A stretch of 64,000 nucleotides of DNA from Flavobacterium sp. (GCA_023259675.1 JALRGT010000002.1:1-64000), one strand, 5' to 3'. Positions 46,184 to 54,990 are shown, numbered from the stretch's first letter. Program-made: numbers and translations. Notes: generated by a model not told the origin, from the letters alone.

Positions 46184-47860
46184 TTATTTATTACTCACCC
46201 CGGCACTTTCAAAACTGGCCATCTCATTTAGAAATGCAACTGCTGATTCAATAATCGGGAATGCAATAGCACAACCGGTGCCTTCCCCCAAACGCAAATT
46301 AAGTTGTAATACCGCTTTGGCATTCAAATAATCCAGTAATTTTAAATGCGCCTGCTCGGCAGAGCAATGACAAAAAATAGCGTTTTTAATAAGCTGCGGA
46401 TTTTTTTTAAAAGCAATTAAAAAAGCCACCGTACAAATAAATCCGTCCACCAGAATAAGCATGTTATTTTGATAGGCGGAAAGCATTGCCGAAGACATTT
46501 GCATGATCTCGAATCCGCCGAAATGAGCCAACTGGGCCTCGAATTCTTCTGAACCCTGATACGCATCAATAGCTTTTTGGAGTAAGCGATGCTTTTGCAC
46601 TAATTTTTCATCCATTACTCCTGTCCCTTTGCCAATGCACTCTTCAATTGGAATTCCGGTAAGAACACTCATCAAAACCGAAGCGGTAGAAGTGTTCCCA
46701 ATCCCCATTTCACCAAAACCGATGCAATTGCTTCCTGCACTCGCAATGCTGTTTACAATCTCCTCGCCTTTGGCAAAACATTGCTGCAATTCGGATACAC
46801 TCATCGCCGCACCATGCAAAAATGATTGGGTCCCTTTGGCAATTTTTGCCGCAATCAGGTTGGCATTAGGCGGAAAATCATAATTCACGCCTGCGTCGAC
46901 AATCGCTAATTTGATATTGTTTTGTTTGCAAAACACATTTATGGCTGCGCCTCCATCAAGGAAATTAGTCACCATCTGCCGGGTCACATCTTGCGGATAG
47001 GCACTGACACCATGGGCTGCAATACCATGGTCGGCGGCAAAAACGACAATCGTTGGTTCCTTAATTTTAGGTTCTAAAGTTTGAAAAACCTCCCCAATTT
47101 GTTTCGCTATACATTCTAAATCTCCAAGTGCACCCAAAGGTTTGGTTTTCTGGTCTATTTTAAACTGTAAAGCATCCGATAAATTTATAGAACTTACTTT
47201 TTTTGAATTTTGTTCTACAGCAATAATTTTATTTTCCTGATGCATCGTCGTAATTTCTTCAACAAATGGATTTTCTGATTTATGTTTCCAATTCAATTGC
47301 TGCAGCATCGGCTGGTTCTCATAATTTGTGGCGGGTTTGCCTACACAAAAATACCCCAAAGGCTCTATATGCTCCGGCAAACCCAACAACTGCTTGAATC
47401 GGTAATAATTTAAAATTGAAACCCAACCCATTGAGTATCCCTGTTCAGTCAGCGAAAGCCAAATGTTTTGAGCAGAGCAGACGGCACTAAATTTTATCGA
47501 CTCATTGCTCCCCACCGTCCCGATGGTGAAATTATTCAACACCGAACGATCATAACAAATAACTAAACCTAAAGGTGCTTCCTCAATAGCTTCAAGCTTT
47601 AACGCTTGGTATTGTGATTTTTGTGCTTTATTGTCCGTTTGGTTTGCTGCTTTTTTATCATAATCTAAAAACAATTCTTTTACCGCTTTCTTAATTTCTT
47701 TGGATTTAATAAAATAGTATTTAGTAGCATCCGTTAATCCCACAGATGGTGCCCAATGACCAGCCTGCATTGCTTTTTCAATGACAGTATCAGGAACTTC
47801 ATCATTTGTAAAATGACGGGTATCACGGCGGGATTTTAAAATTTCGTCTAAATGAGTCAT
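46184..47860 (-). CDS. cobT: BluB-CobT fusion: 5,6-dimethylbenzimidazole synthase and nicotinate-nucleotide:DMB phosphoribosyltransferase
   Basis: The 558-residue protein joins two enzymes. Residues about 1-203 are a BluB flavin oxidoreductase (SRRDTRHFTNDEVPD, AGHWAPSVGLTDATKYYF, AQNIWLSLTEQGYSMGWVSI), which makes DMB from reduced FMN and oxygen. A linker (about 204-228) leads to CobT (about 229-550), with KPLGALGDLECIAKQIG, VFAADHGIAAHGVSAYPQDV, GFGEMGIGNTSTAS and the catalytic Glu in LRLGEGTGCAIAFP. CobT attaches DMB to ribose phosphate from nicotinate mononucleotide. Fusion would channel the lower ligand from synthesis to activation. It lies between the DUF71 gene (65 bases) and cobS. Both active-site sets look intact. 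Confidence 0.93.
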   Translation of the reverse strand: MTHLDEILKSRRDTRHFTNDEVPDTVIEKAMQAGHWAPSVGLTDATKYYFIKSKEIKKAVKELFLDYDKKAANQTDNKAQKSQYQALKLEAIEEAPLGLVICYDRSVLNNFTIGTVGSNESIKFSAVCSAQNIWLSLTEQGYSMGWVSILNYYRFKQLLGLPEHIEPLGYFCVGKPATNYENQPMLQQLNWKHKSENPFVEEITTMHQENKIIAVEQNSKKVSSINLSDALQFKIDQKTKPLGALGDLECIAKQIGEVFQTLEPKIKEPTIVVFAADHGIAAHGVSAYPQDVTRQMVTNFLDGGAAINVFCKQNNIKLAIVDAGVNYDFPPNANLIAAKIAKGTQSFLHGAAMSVSELQQCFAKGEEIVNSIASAGSNCIGFGEMGIGNTSTASVLMSVLTGIPIEECIGKGTGVMDEKLVQKHRLLQKAIDAYQGSEEFEAQLAHFGGFEIMQMSSAMLSAYQNNMLILVDGFICTVAFLIAFKKNPQLIKNAIFCHCSAEQAHLKLLDYLNAKAVLQLNLRLGEGTGCAIAFPIIESAVAFLNEMASFESAGVSNK

Positions 47861-47925
47861 GTTTTTCTATTAAAAGTTCAATAGCGGTACCAAAAATTAT
47901 TTTTTTTTGGAACGAAAAATTCTTC

Positions 47926-48573
47926 TTATTCTTCCCAAACTATGAAACAATAATTGCTATAGGTTTGGGTTGTATACTTAGGTAATTCAATTACTTCCGA
48001 AAACATAGGGCAGTTGATTACCAAGGTATGAAATTCACCATTTTCTCCACAAGGATCAATGCCTTTTTTCAATAATTCTAGTGCTAATTCTTTGGTCAAA
48101 ATTTTCCCTAAATAGCTTTCACCCATTTGCAAATTACAAGATACAATCATGGTTTCGATTCCATTGTCAATCATTTCATTTACCAAATCGATTCGGTCTT
48201 TTTGCCATAAAGGCAAAACTGCCTTGATGGAAGCGGCTTCACACACTTTATCTTCCCAATCTTTATGAGATTGTAAATCGATATCTCCAAAAACGGCTGC
48301 ATCCAAATCATATTTTGATTGGAGTATTTTTAATGTACTGATATATTTCTCCTCATAATCGCCCCAAGTCGCAGGAACGGCAACTAACGGCAATTTCATT
48401 TTTTGAGCCTGCTGATTTAAAACTGATATAGGAATTCCATGTGAACGAGAAACTTTTCCGTTTTCATTCATCATATTTAGCACTACTTGGGGGACAAATC
48501 CTTGATTCAAAGCTAGCATCATCGCATAACAACTGTCTTTCCCCCCACTCCAAGAACATACAAAATTTTTCAT
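47926..48573 (-). CDS. DUF71/COG2102-family ATP-binding protein, B12-associated subgroup
   Basis: The 215-residue protein has an N-terminal PP-loop-type ATP motif CSWSGGKDSCYAMMLAL (about 6-22) and the DUF71 C-terminal blocks FGDIDLQSHKDWEDKVCE (about 95-112), PLWQKDR and DPCGENGEFHTLVINCP. DUF71 members include diphthamide synthetases in eukaryotes and archaea; a bacterial subgroup located with B12 genes has been predicted to act in B12 salvage as an amide ligase or related ATP-using enzyme. Its start codon directly follows the cobU stop codon, which supports that subgroup. The reaction is not proven. Confidence 0.82.
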   Translation of the reverse strand: MKNFVCSWSGGKDSCYAMMLALNQGFVPQVVLNMMNENGKVSRSHGIPISVLNQQAQKMKLPLVAVPATWGDYEEKYISTLKILQSKYDLDAAVFGDIDLQSHKDWEDKVCEAASIKAVLPLWQKDRIDLVNEMIDNGIETMIVSCNLQMGESYLGKILTKELALELLKKGIDPCGENGEFHTLVINCPMFSEVIELPKYTTQTYSNYCFIVWEE

Positions 48574-49083
48574 TTATCCTTTTATTTTCATTGGAATTCC
48601 AGAAACCATCAATACGACCTGATCGGCATTTTTAGCCAAATATTGGTTCATCCATCCTTGCAATTCGGTAAATTTTCGTCCAATATGCGTTTGAGCATGT
48701 ACTCCCATTCCTATTTCATTGGTCACAATAATAATTGTTGCGTTTTCTTGGGTAGCGATTTTATCAAACTCCTCTTTGGCTTGCTCTAAACACAATGTCA
48801 CATCATTTTTTGTATCCACAAAAAAGTTAGTCAACCAAAGCGTAACGCAATCCACGATGGCTACCTTGCCAGAAAAATTTATTTCACTTAGGTGTTTTTC
48901 TTTTTCAATGTTTATCCAGCGATCATCACGGTCTTTTTGATGACGGTCTATTCTTTCTTGAAAGTCACTATCCCATTTTCTGGCAGTTGCCACATACATG
49001 GGTTTGGCAGATAATTCTTTGGCCAAATTTTCGGCATAACTGCTTTTACCGGAGCGCTCTCCTCCTGTAATTAAATATATCAT
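48574..49083 (-). CDS. cobU: Adenosylcobinamide kinase / GMP guanylyltransferase CobU
   Basis: The 169-residue protein has the Walker A motif TGGERSGKSSYAENLA (about 6-21), VATARKWDSDFQERIDRHQ (about 31-49) with the guanylylated-His region, IVDCVTLWLTN (about 75-85) and IVTNEIGMGVHA (about 117-128). It phosphorylates adenosylcobinamide and adds GMP, giving the AdoCbi-GDP used by CobS. It is encoded between the CWC/DUF5522 protein gene (3 bases) and the DUF71 gene (no gap), so translational coupling is likely. Length is typical, slightly short. Confidence 0.95.
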   Translation of the reverse strand: MIYLITGGERSGKSSYAENLAKELSAKPMYVATARKWDSDFQERIDRHQKDRDDRWINIEKEKHLSEINFSGKVAIVDCVTLWLTNFFVDTKNDVTLCLEQAKEEFDKIATQENATIIIVTNEIGMGVHAQTHIGRKFTELQGWMNQYLAKNADQVVLMVSGIPMKIKG

Positions 49084-49086
49084 TTC

Positions 49087-49461
49087 TTATTTTTTAAATC
49101 CGTATGGACAATGACGACAACCATTAGTACAACAATACCCTCTTTTTAGATGAAACCAAGCCTTAAAAACATAATTACCATTCTCCAAATAATAATCAAT
49201 ACCTTCTATCAGATTTGTAGACTCTGGTAAATCTTTCGCTCTATTTTCGGTTGTCGTTTCTGGAGTTAGTGTCGATACATACTTCTCAATCTTCAACATA
49301 CAAGCGTTTTTAAAACAGCTAGGACACAAACAGTCAACTACATCAGAAGGTGCAAAAATAGGGGGATAATCATTACACCAACATTTATGTCCTTCTAGAG
49401 TATCACCACAATTAAAGGCTGCAGAACAGGTCGAACAATTTTTAACTTTAATAACATTCAT
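49087..49461 (-). CDS. Cysteine-rich CWC domain plus DUF5522 protein
   Basis: I chose the ATG at 49461; an earlier in-frame ATG exists at 49509 but adds a stretch unlike the family. The 124-residue protein has an N-terminal cysteine-rich CWC domain (CSTCSAAFNCG, GHKCWCNDYP, CLCPSCF; nine Cys in about residues 8-52) and a C-terminal DUF5522 part (about 78-124, GIDYYLENGNYVFKAWFHL, then GYCCTNGCRHCPYGFKK with four Cys). The cysteines suggest zinc or an iron-sulphur cluster. It is the first gene in the cobU run with a 3-base gap, so a role in B12 salvage or its redox side is possible, but nothing more is known to me. Confidence 0.8.
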   Translation of the reverse strand: MNVIKVKNCSTCSAAFNCGDTLEGHKCWCNDYPPIFAPSDVVDCLCPSCFKNACMLKIEKYVSTLTPETTTENRAKDLPESTNLIEGIDYYLENGNYVFKAWFHLKRGYCCTNGCRHCPYGFKK

Positions 49462-49528
49462 TCGGTAAAGATACAGTTTGTTCATTTTTTTACTAATAAA
49501 AATAAACAAGATTTTTTATAATTTGATT

Positions 49529-49536
49529 TACCTTTG
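49529..49536 (+). promoter_or_regulatory. Candidate -7 box TACCTTTG for btuF
   Basis: This is a perfect match to TAnnTTTG, 22 bases before the btuF-like start codon. No clear TTTG lies 19-21 bases upstream, so the promoter call is tentative. Confidence 0.4.
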
Positions 49537-49558
49537 CCACAATTGAAAAAAATTAATC

Positions 49559-50701
49559 ATGAAATTTTCCATTTCTAAAATCCTATTTTCACTGCTTTTT
49601 ATATCCATTTTGGGATGTAAAAAAAATGAAAAACAAACATTTACAGAAAATAACAGTGTAAAAAATACGATTGAGTACGCTTCAGGGCTTTCTATTTATA
49701 AATACGAAAATTATTCAATTGTAAAAGTGATCAATCCTTGGCCCAATGCCAATAAAGACTTCACTTACATCTTAAAAGAGAAAAATGCAATTATTCCTGA
49801 TAGTTTACAAAAACACACTTCGATTCAAGTTCCTTTACAATCCATTGTAGTCACCTCAACTACTATTATTCCTTATTTGGAAATGCTTGGAGTCGAAAAC
49901 CGATTGGTTGGTTTTCCCCATACGGACTACATTTCTTCTGAAAAAACCAGAAAATTAATCGACAATGGTTCAATAAAAAATGTGGGGCAAAACGAAAAAC
50001 TAAACATGGAGCAATTGATTGAAATGAATCCTGAACTTATAGTGACCTTTGGCATTGACAATAACAATCCAATGATTGATAATCTTGAAAAAAGTGGTAT
50101 AAAAGTCCTAATTCAAGGGGATTGGATGGAACAATCGCCACTCGGAAAAGCAGAATGGATAAAACTATATGGTGCCTTATTTGGAAAAGAAAAAAAAGCT
50201 AAATCAATATTTGATGGTATCGTAAAAAACTATACTAAAGCGTTAGAATTAGTTGCCAACAAAAAACCGGAAACAACTGTACTTTATGGCTCCATGTATC
50301 AACAGCAGTGGTATGTTGCTAAAGGAAATAGTTGGGTGGCGCAATTTATGAAAGATGCGAAATCCAATTACCTTTGGTCAGATGTTGAAGGAACGGGTAG
50401 TCTAGGATTGTCATTAGAAGCAATACTGGACAAAGCAAAAAACGCGAATGTTTGGATAGCGGCTTGCCATTTTCAAACATTATCTGAATTTGAAAACAGC
50501 AATCCACATTATAGTCAATTTGATGCTTTTAAACAGAAAAATGTGTATACTTTTGAAAGCAAATTAGGAGCAAAAGGAGGAACAATTTATTATGAATTGG
50601 CTCCAAGTCGACCAGATTTAGTTCTAAAAGATTATATAAAAATATTTCATTCTGACCTACTTCCTGATTATACCTTTACTTTTGCTCAAAAATTAAATTA
50701 A
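49559..50701 (+). CDS. btuF: BtuF-like ABC transporter substrate-binding lipoprotein
   Basis: The 380-residue lipoprotein (FISILGCKKNEK, Cys near 20) has a periplasmic-binding-protein fold of the BtuF/FepB type. Visible are TTTIIPYLEMLGVENRLVGF (about 100-119), KNVGQNEKLNMEQLIEMNPE (about 140-160), LIVTFGID, and TVLYGSMYQQQWYVAKGNSW (about 241-260). It is longer than BtuF of enterobacteria, mainly at its N-terminus. It is followed by a FecCD permease and an ATPase gene. Cobalamin or cobinamide is inferred as substrate from the surrounding cob and btuB genes; an iron-siderophore substrate is the main alternative. Confidence 0.82.
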   Translation: MKFSISKILFSLLFISILGCKKNEKQTFTENNSVKNTIEYASGLSIYKYENYSIVKVINPWPNANKDFTYILKEKNAIIPDSLQKHTSIQVPLQSIVVTSTTIIPYLEMLGVENRLVGFPHTDYISSEKTRKLIDNGSIKNVGQNEKLNMEQLIEMNPELIVTFGIDNNNPMIDNLEKSGIKVLIQGDWMEQSPLGKAEWIKLYGALFGKEKKAKSIFDGIVKNYTKALELVANKKPETTVLYGSMYQQQWYVAKGNSWVAQFMKDAKSNYLWSDVEGTGSLGLSLEAILDKAKNANVWIAACHFQTLSEFENSNPHYSQFDAFKQKNVYTFESKLGAKGGTIYYELAPSRPDLVLKDYIKIFHSDLLPDYTFTFAQKLN

Positions 50702-50702
50702 A

Positions 50703-51734
50703 TTGGCAAATTACAAACGAAATAGTATGCTGTTTTCCCTACTGGCTTTGGGAGTACTTGTCTTGTTTTTTACAAACATAAGTTTGGGCTCCATCAGCAT
50801 TCCATCTAAAGAAATATTTAATAGTTTAACAGGAGGCCAAGCGACTAAGTCAACTTGGGAATATATCATCATCAACTATAGATTACCCAAAGCAATTACG
50901 GCAATTCTTGTCGGAATGGGATTGTCCATCAGTGGTTTGTTAATGCAAACTTTATTTCGCAATCCACTGGCAGGGCCCTATGTTTTAGGACTGAGTTCCG
51001 GAGCGAGTTTAGGGGTAGCTATAGTCATTTTGGGGGCTTCTTTTTTACCACATTCCATTGCTTCATTATTACTGTCCTCTTATGGAATTGTATTGGCTTC
51101 CAGTTTGGGCAGTTTTCTGGTTTTAATGGCTGTTTTAGTGGTTTCATTCCGCTTACGAGATACGATGGCAATACTAATCGTCGGACTGATGTTTGGAAGT
51201 TTAACCAGTGCAGTGGTGGGGACTTTGACCTATTTTAGCACTGCGGAACAATTACAAAAATTCACTTTTTGGTCCATGGGAAATTTGGGAAATTTGTCTT
51301 GGTCAGCCATCGCTATTTTAGCAGTTTGTGTAATCGTTGGTTTACTCATAAGTCTTTTTAGCATCAAACCATTAAACGCGTTGCTATTAGGCGAAAACTA
51401 TGCCCGAAGTATGGGAATAAATTACAACAAAGCCCGTTTATTAATTATTTTGGCCACTAGTATTTTAGCCGGTAGTATTACTGCTTTTGCTGGACCAATT
51501 GCATTTATAGGCCTCGCAGTGCCTCATATGGCAAAGTTGGTTTTTCAGTCCAGCAATCATACGATTTTATTTTGGAGTACGATACTTTTAGGAGCCATCA
51601 TCATGCTGGTCTGTGACAGTATTTCACAACTGCCAAACATAGATATTACCTTGCCGATTAATGCCGTAACTTCGTTATTTGGCGCACCAATTGTGATTTG
51701 GTTATTAGTTCGAAAACGAAAAATGATGGGATAA
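50703..51734 (+). CDS. btuC: BtuC-like FecCD-family ABC permease
   Basis: The 343-residue membrane protein has about nine to ten transmembrane helices and FecCD landmarks: RLPKAITAILVGMGLSISGL (about 61-80), LMQTLFRNPLAGPYVLGLSS, GASLGVAIV, and FIGLAVPHMAKLVF (about 268-281), the coupling-helix region contacting the ATPase. The likely start is TTG at 50703, one base after the btuF stop; an ATG at 50727 is an alternative that would trim eight residues. With btuF and the ATPase it forms a vitamin B12-type inner-membrane importer. Substrate is inferred from neighbours. Confidence 0.87.
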   Translation: MANYKRNSMLFSLLALGVLVLFFTNISLGSISIPSKEIFNSLTGGQATKSTWEYIIINYRLPKAITAILVGMGLSISGLLMQTLFRNPLAGPYVLGLSSGASLGVAIVILGASFLPHSIASLLLSSYGIVLASSLGSFLVLMAVLVVSFRLRDTMAILIVGLMFGSLTSAVVGTLTYFSTAEQLQKFTFWSMGNLGNLSWSAIAILAVCVIVGLLISLFSIKPLNALLLGENYARSMGINYNKARLLIILATSILAGSITAFAGPIAFIGLAVPHMAKLVFQSSNHTILFWSTILLGAIIMLVCDSISQLPNIDITLPINAVTSLFGAPIVIWLLVRKRKMMG

Positions 51735-51770
51735 TGTATAAAAATAGTTTGCTTTTATTTTTTTAAATCA

Positions 51771-52580
51771 ATGTCACTATGTATAAAAAAATTACAACTA
51801 ATGAATAACAACATCCTTTCTTCTTCAAATTTAAGTATTGGTTATAAAACCAAAAAATCGACAACTATTATTGCCGAAAACCTTAACTTGAATTTTCAAG
51901 AAGGAAAACTAATAGCGCTAATTGGTGCCAATGGAATCGGAAAATCAACATTATTACGAACCCTAACCGGAATTCAAAAACCACTCTCTGGAACCGTTTT
52001 ACTGAACAACCAGAACATTCATACCCTAGATGCCTTGACATTGGCTCAAAATTTAAGTGTCGTTTTAACCGAAAAATTGCCACCCAGCAATCTAACTGTT
52101 TTTGAACTTATTGCTTTGGGAAGACAACCCTATACTAACTGGATTGGAAAACTGACTGAAACAGATATTCTAAAAATTAATGAAGCCATGGAACTTACTC
52201 AAATAAGCCATTTGTCTTCCAAAAAACATTATGAAATTAGTGACGGACAATTACAAAAAGTATTGATTGCCCGTGCTCTGTCCCAAGACACCCCCCTCAT
52301 CATATTGGATGAACCAACTACTCATTTAGATTTACTACACAAAGTATCCTTGTTTCAACTTCTGAAAAAACTGGCGAACGAAACCCAAAAATGTATTCTT
52401 TTTTCGACGCATGATATTGACTTGGCAATTCAGTTGAGTGATGAAATGATTCTCATGACTCCCGAAAAAGTAGAACAAGACCAGCCTTGTAATTTGATTT
52501 CAAAAGGGAGTTTTACCAATCTATTCAAAGGCGAACATATTACTTTTGATGCTGAAAAAGGAAGATTTGTTTTCTCTTAA
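51771..52580 (+). CDS. btuD: BtuD-like ABC transporter ATPase
   Basis: The 269-residue ATPase has Walker A LIGANGIGKSTLLRTLTG (about 50-67), a signature written YEISDGQLQKVLIARALS (SDGQ instead of SGGQ, a variant also seen in iron and B12 importers), Walker B LIILDEPTTHLDLL (about 178-191) and the switch His in FSTHDID. It energises the BtuC-like permease. The start may be 51771 or the ATG at 51801; the latter fits family N-termini better, since conservation begins at SSSNLSIGYK. It follows btuC after 36 bases. Confidence 0.87.
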   Translation: MSLCIKKLQLMNNNILSSSNLSIGYKTKKSTTIIAENLNLNFQEGKLIALIGANGIGKSTLLRTLTGIQKPLSGTVLLNNQNIHTLDALTLAQNLSVVLTEKLPPSNLTVFELIALGRQPYTNWIGKLTETDILKINEAMELTQISHLSSKKHYEISDGQLQKVLIARALSQDTPLIILDEPTTHLDLLHKVSLFQLLKKLANETQKCILFSTHDIDLAIQLSDEMILMTPEKVEQDQPCNLISKGSFTNLFKGEHITFDAEKGRFVFS

Positions 52581-52797
52581 AACTATTTTTTTAAAAGATT
52601 AATACGATTTAAAATACTGCACTTCCTTAGAAGCCCATTAATTAAGATTTAATTATCAAAAAAAAAGTTTTTATTAACCAAATATACAATTGACAATGAA
52701 GTATTTATACAAAAATATTGTACTTTTATTGTCCTTAAATTTTTGCTCCAAAGCTAAGCTTATCTACATTATTAAATAATCTTTAAATTTTTTAATT

Positions 52798-53652
52798 ATG
52801 GAACATTTGTTTACTATGTCAAAAAAAATTATTGTTTTTGGGGCACTCCTTTTTCTTTTTTCCTGCAGCGAGGATGAAATGATAAACAGTGATTTGCAAA
52901 CTAATTCTACTTTCTTACTTACGGGAAAAAAAGCTACTGAAAAACTTAATGTTTTCAAAGGACCAGAAGTTCAACTTGGATACGGAAAAGTACGCTCTTG
53001 GATAAGTGTTGACCGAAATGGGAATCCAAGTGAAATAGGAATCGAAATAACCCCCGAGGCCTTTAAGAACATTACCGATGAAGAGGATAAAAAAATCCCA
53101 GCCGATCATTCTACTATTATTGTTCCTTTGCACTTAAAAGCGAAACAATTCACTCCGTTCAATCATATTGGGCTCAACTGGAATCCGCATGGACATATTC
53201 CTGAAGGCGTATTTGATGTCCCTCATTTCGATATGCATTTTTACATGATTTCTATAGCCGAACAAATGGCTATACCGGCTTGGTCTCCAGAAACAGATGC
53301 TGCTTTCAATAATTATCCGCCAGCAGGATATATGCCGGCAGATTATTTTACTCCTCCGGGTGATGCAACTGCAGAACCTCAAATGGGAAAACACTGGTTA
53401 CCAGTAAACTTAGGTGATTATTTACCCTTCTCTAAAATAATGATCTATGGCTCTTATGATGGGAATGTCATTTTTGTGGAACCCATGATTACGTTAGATT
53501 ATCTACTCTCCAATGTAGACAGCAGTACCGAATATTCTCAACCGGAACATTTCCAAAAACCAGGAAATTATCCAACAAAATATAATATCTATCATAATCC
53601 CGACAACGGAAACACCTACATCACATTAAGTGATTTTGTAGCCAGAAATTAA
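52798..53652 (+). CDS. Lipoprotein of unknown function, DUF5602/TTHB210-like
   Basis: The 284-residue lipoprotein has a lipobox (LLFLFSCSED, Cys near 23); translation could also start at the ATG at 52816. The most marked block is HGHIPEGVFDVPHFDMHFY (about 127-145), with four His that could bind a metal, followed by a P/A-rich PPAGYMPADYFTPPGD segment and a beta-rich C-terminus (MIYGSYDGNVIFVEPMITLD). This resembles DUF5602/TTHB210-like proteins, whose function is unknown to me. It stands alone after the btuFCD operon, 217 bases upstream gap, and has its own terminator, so it may be unrelated to B12. Confidence 0.65.
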   Translation: MEHLFTMSKKIIVFGALLFLFSCSEDEMINSDLQTNSTFLLTGKKATEKLNVFKGPEVQLGYGKVRSWISVDRNGNPSEIGIEITPEAFKNITDEEDKKIPADHSTIIVPLHLKAKQFTPFNHIGLNWNPHGHIPEGVFDVPHFDMHFYMISIAEQMAIPAWSPETDAAFNNYPPAGYMPADYFTPPGDATAEPQMGKHWLPVNLGDYLPFSKIMIYGSYDGNVIFVEPMITLDYLLSNVDSSTEYSQPEHFQKPGNYPTKYNIYHNPDNGNTYITLSDFVARN

Positions 53653-53654
53653 AT

Positions 53655-53688
53655 AAAAAAAGAGGAAGTAAAAGCTTCCTCTTTTTTT
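53655..53688. terminator. Bidirectional rho-independent terminator
   Basis: AAAAAAAGAGGAAG pairs with CTTCCTCTTTTTTT around a TAAAAG loop. It lies between the convergent DUF5602-like and trmL genes and can end both transcripts. Confidence 0.92.
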
Positions 53689-53708
53689 ATTCCTATTCTA
53701 TTCTCAAT

Positions 53709-54179
53709 TCAAACTTCTTTAATCAAAAGACTAATCTGCCTTTTCGCTTCGCCAATCACAAAAGCAACCGAATTGGCAATATTAAAACTCCGTATTTTAT
53801 TTGACATTGGAATCGTCAATTGATTGTTTTTATTGAATAACGCTAAGACTTCCTCACTTAACCCCACACTTTCTTTTCCGAAAACCAACCAATCTCCATC
53901 CTGAAAATTGTTTTCTAAATACGATTTTTCGGCGTGCGAACTCATCAAAAAAACACGAGACTGATCTGGAATCTGGGCCACCCATTCATTAATACTTTGA
54001 TATTCGGTTACATCGAGATGCACCCAATAGTCCAAACCGGAACGTTTTAGATTTTTGTCATTGATCACAAATCCAAATGGATGAATCAAATGCAAGCGAC
54101 TTTCCGTACCCACACATAGTCGGCCTATATTTCCCGTATTATTTGGGATTTCGGGTTCTATCAAAACAATGTTTAACAT
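53709..54179 (-). CDS. trmL: tRNA (cytidine/uridine-34-2'-O)-methyltransferase TrmL
   Basis: The 156-residue SPOUT-class methyltransferase has the N-terminal IVLIEPEIPNNTGNIGRLCV (about 4-23), LHLIHPFGF (about 30-38), FGKESVGLSEEVL (about 100-112) and the knot-forming IPMSNKIRSFNIANSVAFVI (about 124-143). It 2'-O-methylates position 34 of leucine tRNAs using S-adenosylmethionine. Length equals that of the E. coli YibK/TrmL enzyme. It lies 46 bases downstream of rluE on the same strand, making a small RNA-modification pair. Confidence 0.93.
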   Translation of the reverse strand: MLNIVLIEPEIPNNTGNIGRLCVGTESRLHLIHPFGFVINDKNLKRSGLDYWVHLDVTEYQSINEWVAQIPDQSRVFLMSSHAEKSYLENNFQDGDWLVFGKESVGLSEEVLALFNKNNQLTIPMSNKIRSFNIANSVAFVIGEAKRQISLLIKEV

Positions 54180-54225
54180 ATTTTATATTTAAAATTGAAA
54201 GATAAAAAGATTGAAAAATTCCTCT

Positions 54226-54804
54226 TTATATCTTTTCTATTGAAAAATCAGCAACTTCCAAGACTTCTCCAGATTGTAAATCATTCAAATGTACGTTTCC
54301 TATTCGAACTCTAATTAATCGCAAAGTTGGAAAACCAACGGCTGCGGTCATTTTCCTGACTTGTCGAAACTTGCCTTCATTTACCGTAATCGAAGCCCAA
54401 GAAGTAGGTCCATGACGTTCATCCCGAATTTTTTTTCCTCTCAATCCTAAATTGGGTTTCTCGGTAAGTAAAGCAGCTTTACAGGGTTTCGTCACATACT
54501 TGGTTCCGTTAAAACCAATTTCGACTCCTTCCTGTATCCTATCAATAGCTTCTTGATTTATGATGCCATCCACTTGCACATAATATTCCTTATCTACTTT
54601 TTTGGAACGAATGCGCTCACTCATCTTCCCATCTGTTGTCAACAGTAACAAACCTTCCGAATCTTCATCTAAACGACCAATAGCCATGGTGCCTTGTGGA
54701 AAATCATATAATTCTCCTAACAATTTCTTTTTCCGTTTTAATTCGTAAATAAATTGACTGAGATACCCATAGGGTTTGTGCAGCATGAAATGACGGTGAG
54801 GCAT
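54226..54804 (-). CDS. rluE: 23S rRNA pseudouridine synthase, RluE-like (RsuA family)
   Basis: The 192-residue protein lacks an S4 domain and begins with HFMLHKPYGYLSQF (about 5-18). The catalytic Asp is in AIGRLDEDSEGLLLLTTDG (about 41-59), KVDKEYYVQVDG follows, and WASITVNEGKFRQVRKMTAA (about 138-157) is the family's C-terminal core motif, ending RLIRVRIGNVHL. These fit RluE, which modifies U2457 of 23S rRNA; other RsuA-family enzymes such as RluF are usually longer. It is encoded upstream of trmL. Confidence 0.88.
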   Translation of the reverse strand: MPHRHFMLHKPYGYLSQFIYELKRKKKLLGELYDFPQGTMAIGRLDEDSEGLLLLTTDGKMSERIRSKKVDKEYYVQVDGIINQEAIDRIQEGVEIGFNGTKYVTKPCKAALLTEKPNLGLRGKKIRDERHGPTSWASITVNEGKFRQVRKMTAAVGFPTLRLIRVRIGNVHLNDLQSGEVLEVADFSIEKI

Positions 54805-54990
54805 TATTTAAAATTTGAGGCAAAAATACATTTTTTCTTCTGAAAAGCAGCCCTTAGTCTAAAACCATAGGAAATACATCTTTATAATTTTTGATTCATT
54901 TATTTCATAAAAATTTCAAATTATCTTCATTTCAATTTCAAAATTAATATAATTCCTTACTTTTACTTTTTACAAAAAATTCTTCGTTAT

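Noticed and set aside
46629..46883. Open frame antisense to the CobT half of the fusion
   Set aside because: It is fully inside a conserved gene and has no start context or domain of its own.
49466..49473. TAAAGATA (minus strand TATCTTTA) as promoter of the CWC/DUF5522 gene
   Set aside because: It would place the transcription start almost on the chosen start codon, and it lacks a -33 element.
49462..49558. A second cobalamin riboswitch before btuF
   Set aside because: The gap has only 97 bases and none of the conserved aptamer blocks, so only the one at 44500-44684 is reported.
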